This document shows, one piece after another, positions 19,202 to 28,645 of a DNA stretch of 64,000 bases. Numbering within the stretch: the stretch's first letter is position 1; each line of letters starts with the position of its first letter. The notes under the pieces are model-generated. The model had not been told where the DNA came from. It searched no databases and saw only the letters and a list, made by a program, of their open reading frames with translations. The translations under genes and the position numbers were made by a program. Source of the stretch: Pseudolabrys taiwanensis (GTDB taxonomy: Bacteria > Pseudomonadota > Alphaproteobacteria > Rhizobiales > Xanthobacteraceae); contig NZ_CP031417.1 in NCBI RefSeq assembly GCF_003367395.1, positions 2,852,001 through 2,916,000 of the forward strand. The letters run 5' to 3'.

Positions 19202-20197
19202 CTATTTCACCGCGAGGGCTTCGTCGATCAGCTTCTGACCGTTCGGCACGGCCTTGGCGAACTCGGCGTAAGCCGTCTTCTTCGCCACTTCGAGCCAGGC
19301 GGCGTAGTCGGCATCGCTCAGCGACACCACCTTAGCCTTGTGGTCCTCGAAGGCCTTGATCGCTTCCTGGTTGATGGCGTCGGCCTTGCTTTCGAAATAG
19401 GCCTCGGCCTTCTTGCCGGCGGCGAGGATCGCGTCCTGCTGCTGCTTGTTGAGCTTGTCGAAGCTCTTCTTCGACATCAACATCGGCTGGTACATGAACC
19501 AGAGCGCGTTATCGCCCGGCGCCGTCAGGCAGTCGGCGACTTCATAAAGACGCATGGAGTTGAAGGTCGACAGGCTGGTGTCGGTACCGTTCACGACGCC
19601 GGTCTGGAACGCATTGTAGATTTCGTTCGACGGCGGCGAGACGATGCTCGCGCCGGCGGCTTCCCACATGCCGGCGAAGGTCGGACCGGCGGCGCGGAAT
19701 TTACGCCCCTTCATGTCGTCCGGCTTGACGATGCAGCCACCTTTGGACGCGACGCCGCCGGCGAACCACGCATCCGACAGCACGATCACGCCGCGCTTCT
19801 CGATCTCTGCGCGCACGTCCTTCATGAACTGCGACTTGTTGATGCGCTTGGCGCGCTCCTGGCTGCGGATCAGACCCGGCATCAGCGTCGCCGAGAACAC
19901 CGGCACCTTGCCGCTCGCGTAGTCGAGCGGGAACAAGGTGATGTCGAGCTGGCCGTTGGCGGTGGCGTTCCACTGGTCGTTGGGCTTGAACAGCGAGGCG
20001 CCGGGATAGACCTGCACCGTGACGCCGAGATTGGACGCCGCCATCTCCTTGGCGAGCATCTGCACCATGTCGTCGCGGACGTCCCCCTTGCCGCCCGGGA
20101 ATTGGTGCGAAGCCCGGAGCGTCACCTGCGCTTGGGCCGAGACGGTCAGCGCGGCCGCAGCGAGCGTGCCGAGGAGAAGCTTGGTCAGTACCTTCAT
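19202..20197 (-). CDS. TRAP transporter solute-binding protein (DctP)
   Basis: A 331-residue periplasmic binding protein with signal peptide (KVLTKLLLGTLAAAALTVSAQA). The DctP opening VTLRASHQFPGGKGD is followed by the hinge segment MKGRKFRAAGPTF, which carries the Arg that binds carboxylates. ATG 20197 has a good site (AGGAAA) upstream and gives the proper signal peptide. First gene of the TRAP-MCD operon; a ~250 bp divergent promoter region separates it from the CoA transferase gene. Confidence 0.92.
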   Translation of the reverse strand: MKVLTKLLLGTLAAAALTVSAQAQVTLRASHQFPGGKGDVRDDMVQMLAKEMAASNLGVTVQVYPGASLFKPNDQWNATANGQLDITLFPLDYASGKVPVFSATLMPGLIRSQERAKRINKSQFMKDVRAEIEKRGVIVLSDAWFAGGVASKGGCIVKPDDMKGRKFRAAGPTFAGMWEAAGASIVSPPSNEIYNAFQTGVVNGTDTSLSTFNSMRLYEVADCLTAPGDNALWFMYQPMLMSKKSFDKLNKQQQDAILAAGKKAEAYFESKADAINQEAIKAFEDHKAKVVSLSDADYAAWLEVAKKTAYAEFAKAVPNGQKLIDEALAVK

Positions 20198-20448
20198 GTC
20201 GTGTTTCCTACCGATGATTTTTTTATGCCGTTGCCAGCCGCAATTGCAGGTCACGGCAAGATAGCGGATTTCGCGCACTTGAGGCCACCTTAGCGGCCGA
20301 TCTGTCATTGTGCCATGCGAAATCGCCAGGTTTCGCCCGCAAGCCCATGGCGAGAATGAATTTTCGCCGCTCTGGTCAGGGCCGGAACGAGGTTTTATAA
20401 ACCGGCCGCGCCGGGGCTTCGGCGTTTCCTAGATGGAGTTTTCTCGAT

Positions 20449-21621
20449 ATGGAAAAGCCGCTGGCGGGCCTCCGCGTTCTCGAACTTGCCCGCATCCTGG
20501 CCGGTCCCTGGGCGGGACAATTGCTCGCCGACCTCGGCGCCGACGTCATCAAGGTGGAGCGCAAAGGCGCCGGTGACGATACCCGCGGCTGGGGTCCGCC
20601 CTTCGTCGAGGGCAAGGACGGCAAGCACATCGGCTCGGCGTATTTCCATGCCGCCAACCGCGGCAAGCGCTCGATCGAACTCGATTTCGAAAGCGACGAG
20701 GGGCGCCGCATCGTCCGCAAGCTCGCCGCCAAGTCGGATGTGCTGATCGAGAACTTCAAGGTCGGCGGCCTCGCCAAGTTCGGCCTCGACTACAAGAGCC
20801 TGAAGGACGAGTGCCCGCGGCTGATCTACTGCTCGGTCACCGGCTTCGGCCAGGACGGCCCCTATGCCAAACGCGCCGGCTACGACCTGATGGCGCAGGG
20901 CATGGCCGGGCTCATGGACCTCACCGGCACGCCGGACGGCGAGCCCACCCGCATCGGCATTCCCGTCTCCGACATTTTCACCGGCGTTTATTCGACCGTC
21001 GGCATCCTCGCCGCGCTGCAGGCGCGCGAGAAAAGCGGCAAAGGCTGCTACGTCGATACGGCGCTGGTCGACTCCACCGTCGGCGTGCTGTCGAACCAGG
21101 CGCTGAATTATCTCGTGTCGGGCAACATCCCCAAGCGCATCGGCAACGCCCACGCCAACATCGTGCCGTATCAGGTCTTCCCGACCGCCGACGGCTACGC
21201 CATCGTCGCCACCGGCAACGACAGCCAGTACGTCAAATTCTGCAACGTGCTCGGGGCGCCCGAGCTCGCGCAGAACCCGGAGTACAAAGATAACGTCGGC
21301 CGCATGAAGCACCGCGAAGTGGTCATCGGCAAGTTGTCCGAATTGACCGCGCGCATGAAGCGCGATGACCTTCTCGCGAAGCTCGAGGCGCAGGGCGTGC
21401 CGGCCGGGCCGATCAACAATCTCGAGCAGGTGTTCAACGATCCGCAGGTCGTGCATCGCGGCATGAAGCTCGAATTGCCGAGCGACGCGGCCAAGGCCGG
21501 CAAGATTCCGGGCGTGCGCACGCCCATCGTCTTCGACGGCTGGCGCGCGGCGAGCGAAAATCCCGCGCCGCTGCTCGGCCAGCACACGGACGACATCCTC
21601 AAGGAGATCGGGGAGGCGTAA
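20449..21621 (+). CDS. CaiB/BaiF (type III) CoA-transferase family protein
   Basis: A 390-residue enzyme that moves CoA between carboxylic acids. The start LAGLRVLELARILAGPWAG, the segment LGADVIKVER and the region YDLMAQGMAGLMDLTG are family marks; the Asp in YDLMAQ is the catalytic residue of formyl-CoA transferase relatives. It is divergent from the TRAP-malonyl-CoA decarboxylase operon. It may therefore charge the imported acid with CoA, taking the place of a synthetase. The family is certain; the donor and acceptor are not. Confidence 0.9.
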   Translation: MEKPLAGLRVLELARILAGPWAGQLLADLGADVIKVERKGAGDDTRGWGPPFVEGKDGKHIGSAYFHAANRGKRSIELDFESDEGRRIVRKLAAKSDVLIENFKVGGLAKFGLDYKSLKDECPRLIYCSVTGFGQDGPYAKRAGYDLMAQGMAGLMDLTGTPDGEPTRIGIPVSDIFTGVYSTVGILAALQAREKSGKGCYVDTALVDSTVGVLSNQALNYLVSGNIPKRIGNAHANIVPYQVFPTADGYAIVATGNDSQYVKFCNVLGAPELAQNPEYKDNVGRMKHREVVIGKLSELTARMKRDDLLAKLEAQGVPAGPINNLEQVFNDPQVVHRGMKLELPSDAAKAGKIPGVRTPIVFDGWRAASENPAPLLGQHTDDILKEIGEA

Positions 21622-21704
21622 GGACCGGTCGCGACCTGACCTACGTCAATGCCGGCCCGCGTCGGCGCGTCATAACGGCCTTCGTCGATCACAAGGAGGC
21701 GCCG

Positions 21705-22238
21705 ATGCGGCTGCGCACCCTAGCCCTGATGCTGACGGCTGCCATTGGCACGCCGGCGACGGCGGCCGACGATCTCTACACGCGCTACTTTGCCGGCGCC
21801 GCCGCCGGCAAACCCTGCTACGCGCGCACCTACGACGACGCGCATCTCAAGGCGCATCCGAAGCAGCAGGTGCGGCGCATCGAGATCGACTTCGACGTCA
21901 ACGAGCGCTCCGACCCGCCGGCCAAGAACAGCGCGGCCAATTTCCAGGCCGGGATCGGCTTCATGCTGAAGCGCTCGCGCGAATGGTATGGTCAGGCGCT
22001 GGTCTGCAACCAAGCCGGCGATCACTTCGAATGCTACCTTGAGGCTGACGGCGGCACGTTCAACCTTTATCCACGCGGTGAGGCCCTGCGGCTCGAAATC
22101 ACGGGCGGTCCGTCCTCGGACATCCACACCGAGGGCGCAAAGGATTTCGGCGAGTTCGGCGGGCCCGGCACCGACGATCGCGTGTTCATTCTGCCCCGCG
22201 CCGACCGCAAGCTCTGCGACGCGGCGAAGCCGAACTAG
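21705..22238 (+). CDS. Hypothetical secreted protein
   Basis: A 177-residue protein with signal peptide (MRLRTLALMLTAAIGTPATA). The mature part has three Cys (in KPCYART, LVCNQAGDHFECYL) plus a C-terminal Cys in KLCDAAKPN, which could form disulphides. An AAGGAGG site precedes ATG 21705. Not recognised as a known family. It converges on the DsrE-like gene with only a few bases between stops. Confidence 0.6.
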   Translation: MRLRTLALMLTAAIGTPATAADDLYTRYFAGAAAGKPCYARTYDDAHLKAHPKQQVRRIEIDFDVNERSDPPAKNSAANFQAGIGFMLKRSREWYGQALVCNQAGDHFECYLEADGGTFNLYPRGEALRLEITGGPSSDIHTEGAKDFGEFGGPGTDDRVFILPRADRKLCDAAKPN

Positions 22239-22244
22239 AGCGCC

Positions 22245-22715
22245 TCACCAGGTCAACGTGCGGGCATTCTCGGCGAAGATGAAACCCTGGGTGAAGCCGG
22301 GCTTACCCATCTGCACGCCGGGCACGAGGTCTTCCAGCTTCAGCCCGAACTCGGCCATGCACGGCCCGCACATCAGCACGACGCCGCCATCGCGGATGAA
22401 GTCGGCGATGATGTCACGCGGGATGCGCTGCATCGACGGCTTCTTCTCCTGCTCGCCCTTCATCGATGCGAGCGTGACGGCATCGAGGTTGAGAAACACC
22501 GCGACCGGATGCCCCATCTTCAGCGTCGCGTGGGCGAAATGCAGGCCCATCCAGCCGCGCCAGCTATCGCCCGTCGTCATGTTGATGAACAGCGGATTCT
22601 TCTGCGGCGCGCTCGCCGCGAGTTGATCCGCATCGTGCGCCCGCCCGGGCGGCATGGCAAAGGCAAGCGCAAAGCCGAGCGCAAGCCCGCACATGAAAAC
22701 GATCGATTTTCGCAT
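22245..22715 (-). CDS. Exported DsrE-like protein
   Basis: A 156-residue protein with an N-terminal signal or anchor (KSIVFMCGLALGFALAFA) followed by a DsrE/DsrF-like fold: NPLFINMTTGDSWRGWMGLHFAHATLKMGHPVAVFLN and then DGGVVLMCGPCMAEFGLK. The CxxC pair in the last segment sits where DsrE relatives keep a sulfur-carrying Cys. ATG 22715 is chosen for its GGGAG site; the open frame runs on to 22754. A sulfur-relay or thiol role is inferred, and export is unusual for DsrE proteins. Confidence 0.7.
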   Translation of the reverse strand: MRKSIVFMCGLALGFALAFAMPPGRAHDADQLAASAPQKNPLFINMTTGDSWRGWMGLHFAHATLKMGHPVAVFLNLDAVTLASMKGEQEKKPSMQRIPRDIIADFIRDGGVVLMCGPCMAEFGLKLEDLVPGVQMGKPGFTQGFIFAENARTLTW

Positions 22716-22867
22716 GACGTACTCTCCCGTCGAGCCGGCGCGCCATGCTGACATGTTTCATGCCGGCCCGAAAAGCGGCGCGCCAATCGATCCGGAATGC
22801 GACGGTCACGTCGTGTCCCCCGTGATGCGGCTTGTTACGACGCGCAGCAGGAAGGAACAATCGACTC

Positions 22868-25015
22868 TCAGGAGGCCCTGGCGACGAACGATCGGTCGCG
22901 CGCTCTGATGCCTTCCATCGCCTCGTGGATATGGCGGCGCAGACTTTCGAGATCGTAGGGCTTTTGCAAGACGACGAAGCCTTGGTGCACCGCGTCCTGC
23001 GCGCTGGCGCTGTAGCCGGTGGCGAGCAATACCGGGATTCCCGGGAACCGGTGATTGATCTCGCGCGCGAGCTCCAGTCCGTTCATGCCGCCCGGCATGA
23101 GGATGTCGGAAAATACGAGATCGACATCGGCATCGAGCCTGAGCGCCGCGATCGCAGCTTGACCGTTGGCGACGCTGCGCACGCGATAGCCCAGTTGGCG
23201 GAGATAGCCGGCACCCACATCGGCGACGTCGGCATTATCTTCGACCAGCAGCACCGTGCCGGACGTGCCCGTCGGCGCTTGCGCCGGCGCCGCCACGACC
23301 TCGTCCTCCGGCGCCTCCGCGCTGCGCGGCAGATAGAGCGTGATGGTGGTGCCGCGCCCTTCGACGCTCGATACCGTGGCGGTGCCGCCCGACTGCTTGG
23401 CAAAGCCGTAGACCTGGCTGAGGCCGAGCCCGGTGCCTTTGCCGACTTCCTTTGTCGTGAAGAACGGTTCGAAAACACGCGGCAGGATGTCCGCCGGAAT
23501 GCCATGCCCGGTGTCGGCGACGCGGATCGCGACGAAGTCGCCCGACAAGCCCTCCTCGCTCGCCTCGCCCTTCAGCGTCACGGGCTTGGCGCGAATGGAC
23601 AAGGTGCCGCCGGTCGTCATCGCGTCCTTGGCGTTGACCGCGAGATTGAGGATCGCCAGCTCGAACTCGCCCGGATCGACGCGCGTAGCGCATACGCCGT
23701 CCGGCACGTCGACCTTGATTTCAATGTCGGTGCGCAGCGAGCGCGTCAGCAGTTCGCGCAGGACCGGCAGACGCTGCGATAGATCCACCACCTCCGGCGT
23801 CAACGTCTGCTGACGCGAATAGGTGAGCAACTGGCGCGTCAGCGTTTCACCACGCTGGGTGGCCGTCACGATCATGTCGAGCAGACGGGTATGTTTGCTG
23901 TCCGTGAGCTCATTGCGCAGCCGCTGCACACTGCCGCTGATGATCATCAGCAGGTTGTTGAAGTCGTGCGCGACGCCGCCGGTCAACTGGCCAATGGCCT
24001 CCAGACGCTGTGCCTGCCGCAAGGCGCCCTCTGCCATCTCACGGCGGTCGGCTTCGTCGTAGAGCCGGCGCGTACGGCCGAGCGCCAGCGCGAGACCGGC
24101 ATAAAGGAAGGCCGTCAGCGGCAGGCCGAAGGTCAGATGGCTGGTCATGTAGCGCAGCCATTCGCCGGTAATCGCCGAGGATTCGACGCCGGCCAGCACA
24201 TACAGCGGAAAGCCGCTGAGTTTCCGGTAGCCGATCCTGCGCTCGACATGGTCCAGCTGGGATTCGGTCGTGTAGATCTTGCGGTCCTCGCCCTGCCCGA
24301 TGCCCTGGCGCAAACGACTGTTGGGATCGAGCGCCACGCCGCGATTCTGGAGCACCGGATAACGCGCGAGGAAACTCCCGTCATCCCGCGCCAGGGCGAA
24401 ATAGTTGCCCTCGCCCGTGCTCATCCGGGCATAGAAGCCTTCGAAATAGCTCGGCAGCACCGAGACCACCATAATGCCGTTGAACGCGCCGTCATCCGAC
24501 GGCCGCGGCCGCGACAGCGCGAAGAACGGGCCGATCGTCCCGTTCGTCCCCGGCGCTTGAATTCGGCTCACATAGGTTCCCGTCGCGCCGTTCTGCGGCA
24601 CCTTGAAGTACTCGCGATCGGAATAGTCGCGGTCGCGCGGCGCCGGATAGCGGTTCGACATCACCAGCGGATGTCCGTCGCGATCGACGATCATAATGTC
24701 CTGGAGCTGCGGCAGCGCCTCGACGATGTGCTTGAGGCGATCGTGCAGCATGCTCTCGTTGATGCGGACATCGTCGTCGGACATGCCGCGGACGATCTCG
24801 TCCACCTCCGCGAAGGAGCGCTCGATCGTCTGCAACACCTTGAGAGCGTGCTCGTGCAGGATGTCGAGCGACCGGTCGATGCGTTCGTCGGTGACGCGCT
24901 CGATGTTGGTGTGGCTCACCCAGGCCGTGAACGCGAACAACAGCGCCGGCAGCACCAGCGATGCCGCCATCATGAACTTGAGCAGTCTTATGGCTGCGTT
25001 GCGCGCGGACAACAT
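22868..25015 (-). CDS. Hybrid sensor histidine kinase / response regulator
   Basis: A 715-residue membrane sensor. Helix 1 (residues ~10-33) and helix 2 (~290-310) flank a periplasmic Cache-like domain ([30 protein letters not shown]). HisKA follows with [17 protein letters not shown], then HATPase_c ([30 protein letters not shown]). A C-terminal receiver domain has the phospho-Asp in [14 protein letters not shown] and Lys in VLQKPYD. The Cache domain implies sensing a small external ligand. No response-regulator gene is adjacent. Divergence from nearby genes suggests its own promoter. Confidence 0.9.
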   Translation of the reverse strand: MLSARNAAIRLLKFMMAASLVLPALLFAFTAWVSHTNIERVTDERIDRSLDILHEHALKVLQTIERSFAEVDEIVRGMSDDDVRINESMLHDRLKHIVEALPQLQDIMIVDRDGHPLVMSNRYPAPRDRDYSDREYFKVPQNGATGTYVSRIQAPGTNGTIGPFFALSRPRPSDDGAFNGIMVVSVLPSYFEGFYARMSTGEGNYFALARDDGSFLARYPVLQNRGVALDPNSRLRQGIGQGEDRKIYTTESQLDHVERRIGYRKLSGFPLYVLAGVESSAITGEWLRYMTSHLTFGLPLTAFLYAGLALALGRTRRLYDEADRREMAEGALRQAQRLEAIGQLTGGVAHDFNNLLMIISGSVQRLRNELTDSKHTRLLDMIVTATQRGETLTRQLLTYSRQQTLTPEVVDLSQRLPVLRELLTRSLRTDIEIKVDVPDGVCATRVDPGEFELAILNLAVNAKDAMTTGGTLSIRAKPVTLKGEASEEGLSGDFVAIRVADTGHGIPADILPRVFEPFFTTKEVGKGTGLGLSQVYGFAKQSGGTATVSSVEGRGTTITLYLPRSAEAPEDEVVAAPAQAPTGTSGTVLLVEDNADVADVGAGYLRQLGYRVRSVANGQAAIAALRLDADVDLVFSDILMPGGMNGLELAREINHRFPGIPVLLATGYSASAQDAVHQGFVVLQKPYDLESLRRHIHEAMEGIRARDRSFVARAS

Positions 25016-25215
25016 GAGCGGCGGCAGACCCCCTGCAACGACGATATCGCCCCATCCTTGGGAGACTCAAGGACAACTCATCCGAGCGATGGAACTGAAT
25101 TGAGACAAAAAAGAATCGAACCCACAGCACTGCCGCGCTGCAGGTGGAACTTTGCGTCGCTGATGTTAGGGACGTTGGCGGTTTTTTCGTGGCCGCCGGG
25201 TGACGGGCATGTAAC

Positions 25216-25244
25216 GCGCGGCAGGGCCTTAAGCCCCGCCGCGC
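25216..25244 (-). terminator. Hairpin after tctA
   Basis: GCGCGGC-A-GGGC pairs with GCCC-C-GCCGCGC, with one mismatch and a 5-base loop, just past the tctA stop. There is no clear U-run, so it is a weak terminator call. Confidence 0.4.
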
Positions 25245-25251
25245 ATTAAGG

Positions 25252-26784
25252 TCACTCTGCGCCTTGCGTCTCGAGAACCGGCACCAGCGGCTTCTTGGGC
25301 CCCCGGATGCGGACGTAGATCTGCAGACCGATCAGCAGCACGCACAGGAACACGAACACCGCGGAGATGGGTCGCTCGACGAACACCCCGAGGTCGCCAC
25401 GCGAGATGAGCATGGCGCGGCGGAAGTTCTCCTCGAACCGCGGTCCGAGCACGAAGCCGAGCAGGATCGGCGCCGGGTGGAAGCCGAGGCGCAGCAACAC
25501 GTAGCCCAACGCGCCGATGACCGCCGTCTCGCCCACCTGGAACATGTCGTTGTTGGCGGCATAGACGCCGATGCACACGAAGAACATCGCGCTGGAGTAG
25601 AGATACTTGTACGGGATCGTCAGCAGCTTCACCCACACGCCGATCAGCGGCACGTTGAGGATGACCAGCATGATGTTGCCGATCCAGAAGCTGGCCACCA
25701 AGCCCCAGAAGATATCCGGATGCTCCTTGATGAGCTGCGGACCCGGGACGATACCCTGAATCATCAGCGCGCCGAGCAGCAGCGCCATCACGGCGTCGCC
25801 GGGAATGCCGAGGCTCATGGTCGGGATGAAGTCGCCCTGCACCGACGAGTGGGTGGACGCCTCGGGGCACACCACGCCTTCGATCATGCCGGTGCCGAAC
25901 TTCTCCGGTGTCTTGGATATCTTCTTTTCGGTCGCGTAGGCGACGAAGGAAGCGATGGTCGGGCCGGTGCCAGGGATGAGCGAGCACAAGCTGCCGATCA
26001 ACGTGCCGCGGAACATCGGCGCGATCGTGCGCTTCATTTCCTCCTTCGACGGCCGCATGTCCTTCAGGCCGACCTTGGCGTACTTGGCGTTGACCGTCGA
26101 CACCTGGTTGACGCTGTTCATGAACTCGCCGATGCCGAACAGACCGAGCGCGAGCGCGATCAGTTCGATGCCGTCGTCGAGATGGGTCATGCCGAAAGTG
26201 AAGCGCTCGGCGCCGGTCTCGATGTCGGTGCCGACGATGCCGAGCATCAGGCCGAGCACGGTCATCGCCACGCCCTTGAGCGGCGACCCGCGCGCCAGCG
26301 TCGAACCGGCGAGCAAGCCGAGCAGCATCAGCGAACAGATCTCCGCGGGGCCGAACTCCATCGCCACCCGCACCAAGACGGGCGCGAGGAAGATCATCTC
26401 GGTGATGCCCCACGACGCGCCGACGAAGGACGCGAAGACCGTGGCGCCGAGGGCGGCGCCGCCGCGCCCCTGCTTGGTCATCGGGAAGCCGTCGAGACAC
26501 GTCACCGCATGCGGTGGGTGACACGGCAGATTGAGCAGAATCGAGCAGATGGCGCCGCCGTACTGCGCGCCGTACATGACGCCGGCGAGCATCAGGATGG
26601 CGCCGACCGGCTTAATGCCGAAGGTCAGCGGCAGAAGAATCGAAATGGTCGCGAGCGGACCCATGCCCGGCAACACGCCGACCATGTTGCCGACCAGCAC
26701 GCCAACGAAACACCAGACGATGTTGTGCGGCTCGAGCGCAACGCCGAAGCCATACCAGAGATCTGTGAGCGCCGTACCGATCAC
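25252..26784 (-). CDS. tctA: Tripartite tricarboxylate transporter TctA-family permease
   Basis: A 510-residue membrane protein with about 12 segments and the TctA signature: GVLPGMGPLATISILLPLTF near the start, and GTGPTIASFVAYATEKK with SLGIPGDAVMALLLGALMIQG further on. It imports a carboxylate, using a binding protein of the Bug/TctC type. GTG 26784 follows directly on the tctB stop. No TctC gene is adjacent; a Bug-type protein is encoded at 43412-44401, but nothing links the two. Confidence 0.93.
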   Translation of the reverse strand: MIGTALTDLWYGFGVALEPHNIVWCFVGVLVGNMVGVLPGMGPLATISILLPLTFGIKPVGAILMLAGVMYGAQYGGAICSILLNLPCHPPHAVTCLDGFPMTKQGRGGAALGATVFASFVGASWGITEMIFLAPVLVRVAMEFGPAEICSLMLLGLLAGSTLARGSPLKGVAMTVLGLMLGIVGTDIETGAERFTFGMTHLDDGIELIALALGLFGIGEFMNSVNQVSTVNAKYAKVGLKDMRPSKEEMKRTIAPMFRGTLIGSLCSLIPGTGPTIASFVAYATEKKISKTPEKFGTGMIEGVVCPEASTHSSVQGDFIPTMSLGIPGDAVMALLLGALMIQGIVPGPQLIKEHPDIFWGLVASFWIGNIMLVILNVPLIGVWVKLLTIPYKYLYSSAMFFVCIGVYAANNDMFQVGETAVIGALGYVLLRLGFHPAPILLGFVLGPRFEENFRRAMLISRGDLGVFVERPISAVFVFLCVLLIGLQIYVRIRGPKKPLVPVLETQGAE

Positions 26785-27309
26785 TTAGCCTCTCCATTCA
26801 AGCACGGGCATCGGGATCTGCAGTATGTAGTGAAAGAGTCCCACGCCGAACACGGTAATGATCAGAGACAGCACGACCGCCTGCTTCCACGTCATACTGC
26901 GGTCACCCATCGCGGCGACAAACACGCAAGCGAAGGTCGCGGGCGCGAGCCCGCCGTAGCTGCCGAACAACATGAAGGCCAGCGGCGAGACCAGAATGCA
27001 GCCCCAAGCGAACCATTCCGGGTTCTCGGGCAGAATGTCTTCGTCCTCGCCTTCGCCAGCCGCCAGCGCCGTGCAGGCGATGGCAATGCCGAGACCGATC
27101 AGGATGACGCCGAGCACCGTCGGCAGAAATCCCGGTCCCATATGCATCAAGGTCCCGAGCCGATAGCTCGGACCTTTCAAGGCCATTACAAGGCCAAACA
27201 GGATCATCAAGCCGCCGGCATAGAAGTCGCGCTTGCGAATAAGGTTCGCGACCAGATCCGAGGCAGAACCGTGCTTTGATTCAGAACGCAGGGCCGTTCT
27301 CCCAACCAC
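26785..27309 (-). CDS. tctB: Tripartite tricarboxylate transporter TctB-family protein
   Basis: A 174-residue membrane protein with four hydrophobic segments and the TctB layout: RKRDFYAGGLMILFGL at the start, then MGPGFLPTVLGVILIGLGI. It pairs with TctA. GTG 27309 is the only start that keeps a plausible N-terminus, and it lacks a clear ribosome site, so the first ~20 residues are uncertain. The 288 bp upstream separate it from the divergent glycosyltransferase gene and must hold both promoters. Confidence 0.85.
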   Translation of the reverse strand: MVGRTALRSESKHGSASDLVANLIRKRDFYAGGLMILFGLVMALKGPSYRLGTLMHMGPGFLPTVLGVILIGLGIAIACTALAAGEGEDEDILPENPEWFAWGCILVSPLAFMLFGSYGGLAPATFACVFVAAMGDRSMTWKQAVVLSLIITVFGVGLFHYILQIPMPVLEWRG

Positions 27310-27597
27310 AAATTTTCTTCACGCAGGACGCGATTAAAGCGAGCATTAGTGCCGTGAGAACGCACAATCAATGCTATGTGCCGCGCGATCAACGCCGCTT
27401 TCGCGCGCCGCGCGCAGGGAGGTACTACTAAGCGCACGCAGCGATGCTTTTATTTTCAAACCGCTTAGCCAGGTGATATGAACTAAAGTATAGGGCGCAC
27501 ATTTACGGATAAAAAAATTGGGAGCAGGACCAAATTTTGCGTTGCACGACCGCCGGAAGCCTCGTTCGATCGCGCCAAATTGCTAGAACCCGCCGCC

Positions 27598-28575
27598 ATG
27601 ACAGCCACGCCCCCGACCATCGCCTTCATTGTTCCGTGCTACAATGAGGAGGCCGTGCTGCCGCACACACTGGCGCGGCTCATCACGGACATCGACAGTC
27701 TGGTCGCCGGGCAGAACATCGCGGCGGCGAGCTACATCCTGCTCGTCGACGATGGCAGCCACGACCGCACCTGGTCTCTGATCGAGGAGGCGTCCCAGGC
27801 GCATCCCGGCCGGGTGCAGGGCCTCAAGCTCTCGCGCAATGTCGGCCATCAGAACGCGCTGCTCGCCGGGCTGCTCACCCAGATCGGCAAGGCCGACGCG
27901 ACCATCTCTCTCGACGCCGACCTGCAGGACGACGTCTCGATCATCGCCAGGATGATCGAGCACTTCCGCCGCGACCCGGCCGAGATCGTCTTCGCGGTGC
28001 GCAAGGAGCGGTCGAGCGACAGCCTGTTCAAACGCGGCACGGCCGGACTCTATTACCGAATCCTCAATTGGCTCGGCGCCGACATCATCCCGCATCACGC
28101 CGATTTCCGCCTGATGAGCGACCGGGCACTGCGGGCGCTATCGCAGTACGGCGAAGTGCACGTGTTCCTGCGCGGGCTGGTGATGCAACTCGGCTATAAA
28201 ACCGCGGTCGTCGAGTTCGAGCGGCTGCCGCGGCTGCACGGCGAGACGAAATACACGCTGCAGAAGATGCTGCGGCTCGCCATCGACGGCATCACCTCGC
28301 TGTCGGTCAGGCCGATCCGGCTGATCGCGCTGCTCGGCGTGATCCTGTTCTTCATCTTCCTCGGCATGAGCGTGTGGGTATTCTGGACCTGGCTCGCCGG
28401 ACACACCGTGCAGGGCTGGACGTCGGTGATGCTGCTGTTCCTGCTCATCGCCGCGTTCCAGACCTTCGCGCTGGCCGTGATCGGCGAATATGTCGGCAAG
28501 ATCTATTTCGAGGCGAAGTCCCGCCCGCGTTACATCGTCGAGAAAGAGACAGGTACGAAAAGCGACAACGGTTAA
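27598..28575 (+). CDS. Glycosyltransferase family 2 (GtrB/ArnC/DPM1-like)
   Basis: A 325-residue inner-membrane GT2 enzyme that probably moves a sugar from a nucleotide sugar to undecaprenyl phosphate. The start AFIVPCYNEE, the Asp pair in LVDDGSHDRTW and SLDADLQDD, and two C-terminal membrane helices (RLIALLGVILFFIFLGM and MLLFLLIAAFQTFALAVIG) are typical. ATG 27598 is preferred over the TTG at 27580. Its convergent neighbour is a multi-spanning DUF2079 protein, so the pair may act in surface-sugar transfer. Confidence 0.9.
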   Translation: MTATPPTIAFIVPCYNEEAVLPHTLARLITDIDSLVAGQNIAAASYILLVDDGSHDRTWSLIEEASQAHPGRVQGLKLSRNVGHQNALLAGLLTQIGKADATISLDADLQDDVSIIARMIEHFRRDPAEIVFAVRKERSSDSLFKRGTAGLYYRILNWLGADIIPHHADFRLMSDRALRALSQYGEVHVFLRGLVMQLGYKTAVVEFERLPRLHGETKYTLQKMLRLAIDGITSLSVRPIRLIALLGVILFFIFLGMSVWVFWTWLAGHTVQGWTSVMLLFLLIAAFQTFALAVIGEYVGKIYFEAKSRPRYIVEKETGTKSDNG

Positions 28576-28600
28576 ATGTCGCCCGCTGCCTTTGTCGGTC

Positions 28601-28620
28601 GTCCCCGCGAAGGCGGGGAC
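28601..28620. terminator. Hairpin between convergent genes
   Basis: GTCCCCGC (28601-28608) and GCGGGGAC (28613-28620) form a perfect 8-bp stem with a GAAG loop between the stops of the glycosyltransferase and DUF2079 genes. The same stem sequence recurs at 39613-39632. Confidence 0.6.
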
Positions 28621-28645
28621 CACATACGCTGTGTCTTCTTAAGTC

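Noticed and set aside
25264..27279. Open frame of 671 codons on the plus strand
   Set aside because: It lies opposite tctA and tctB; the translation is low-complexity (His/Asp/Glu/Arg-rich) with no domain.
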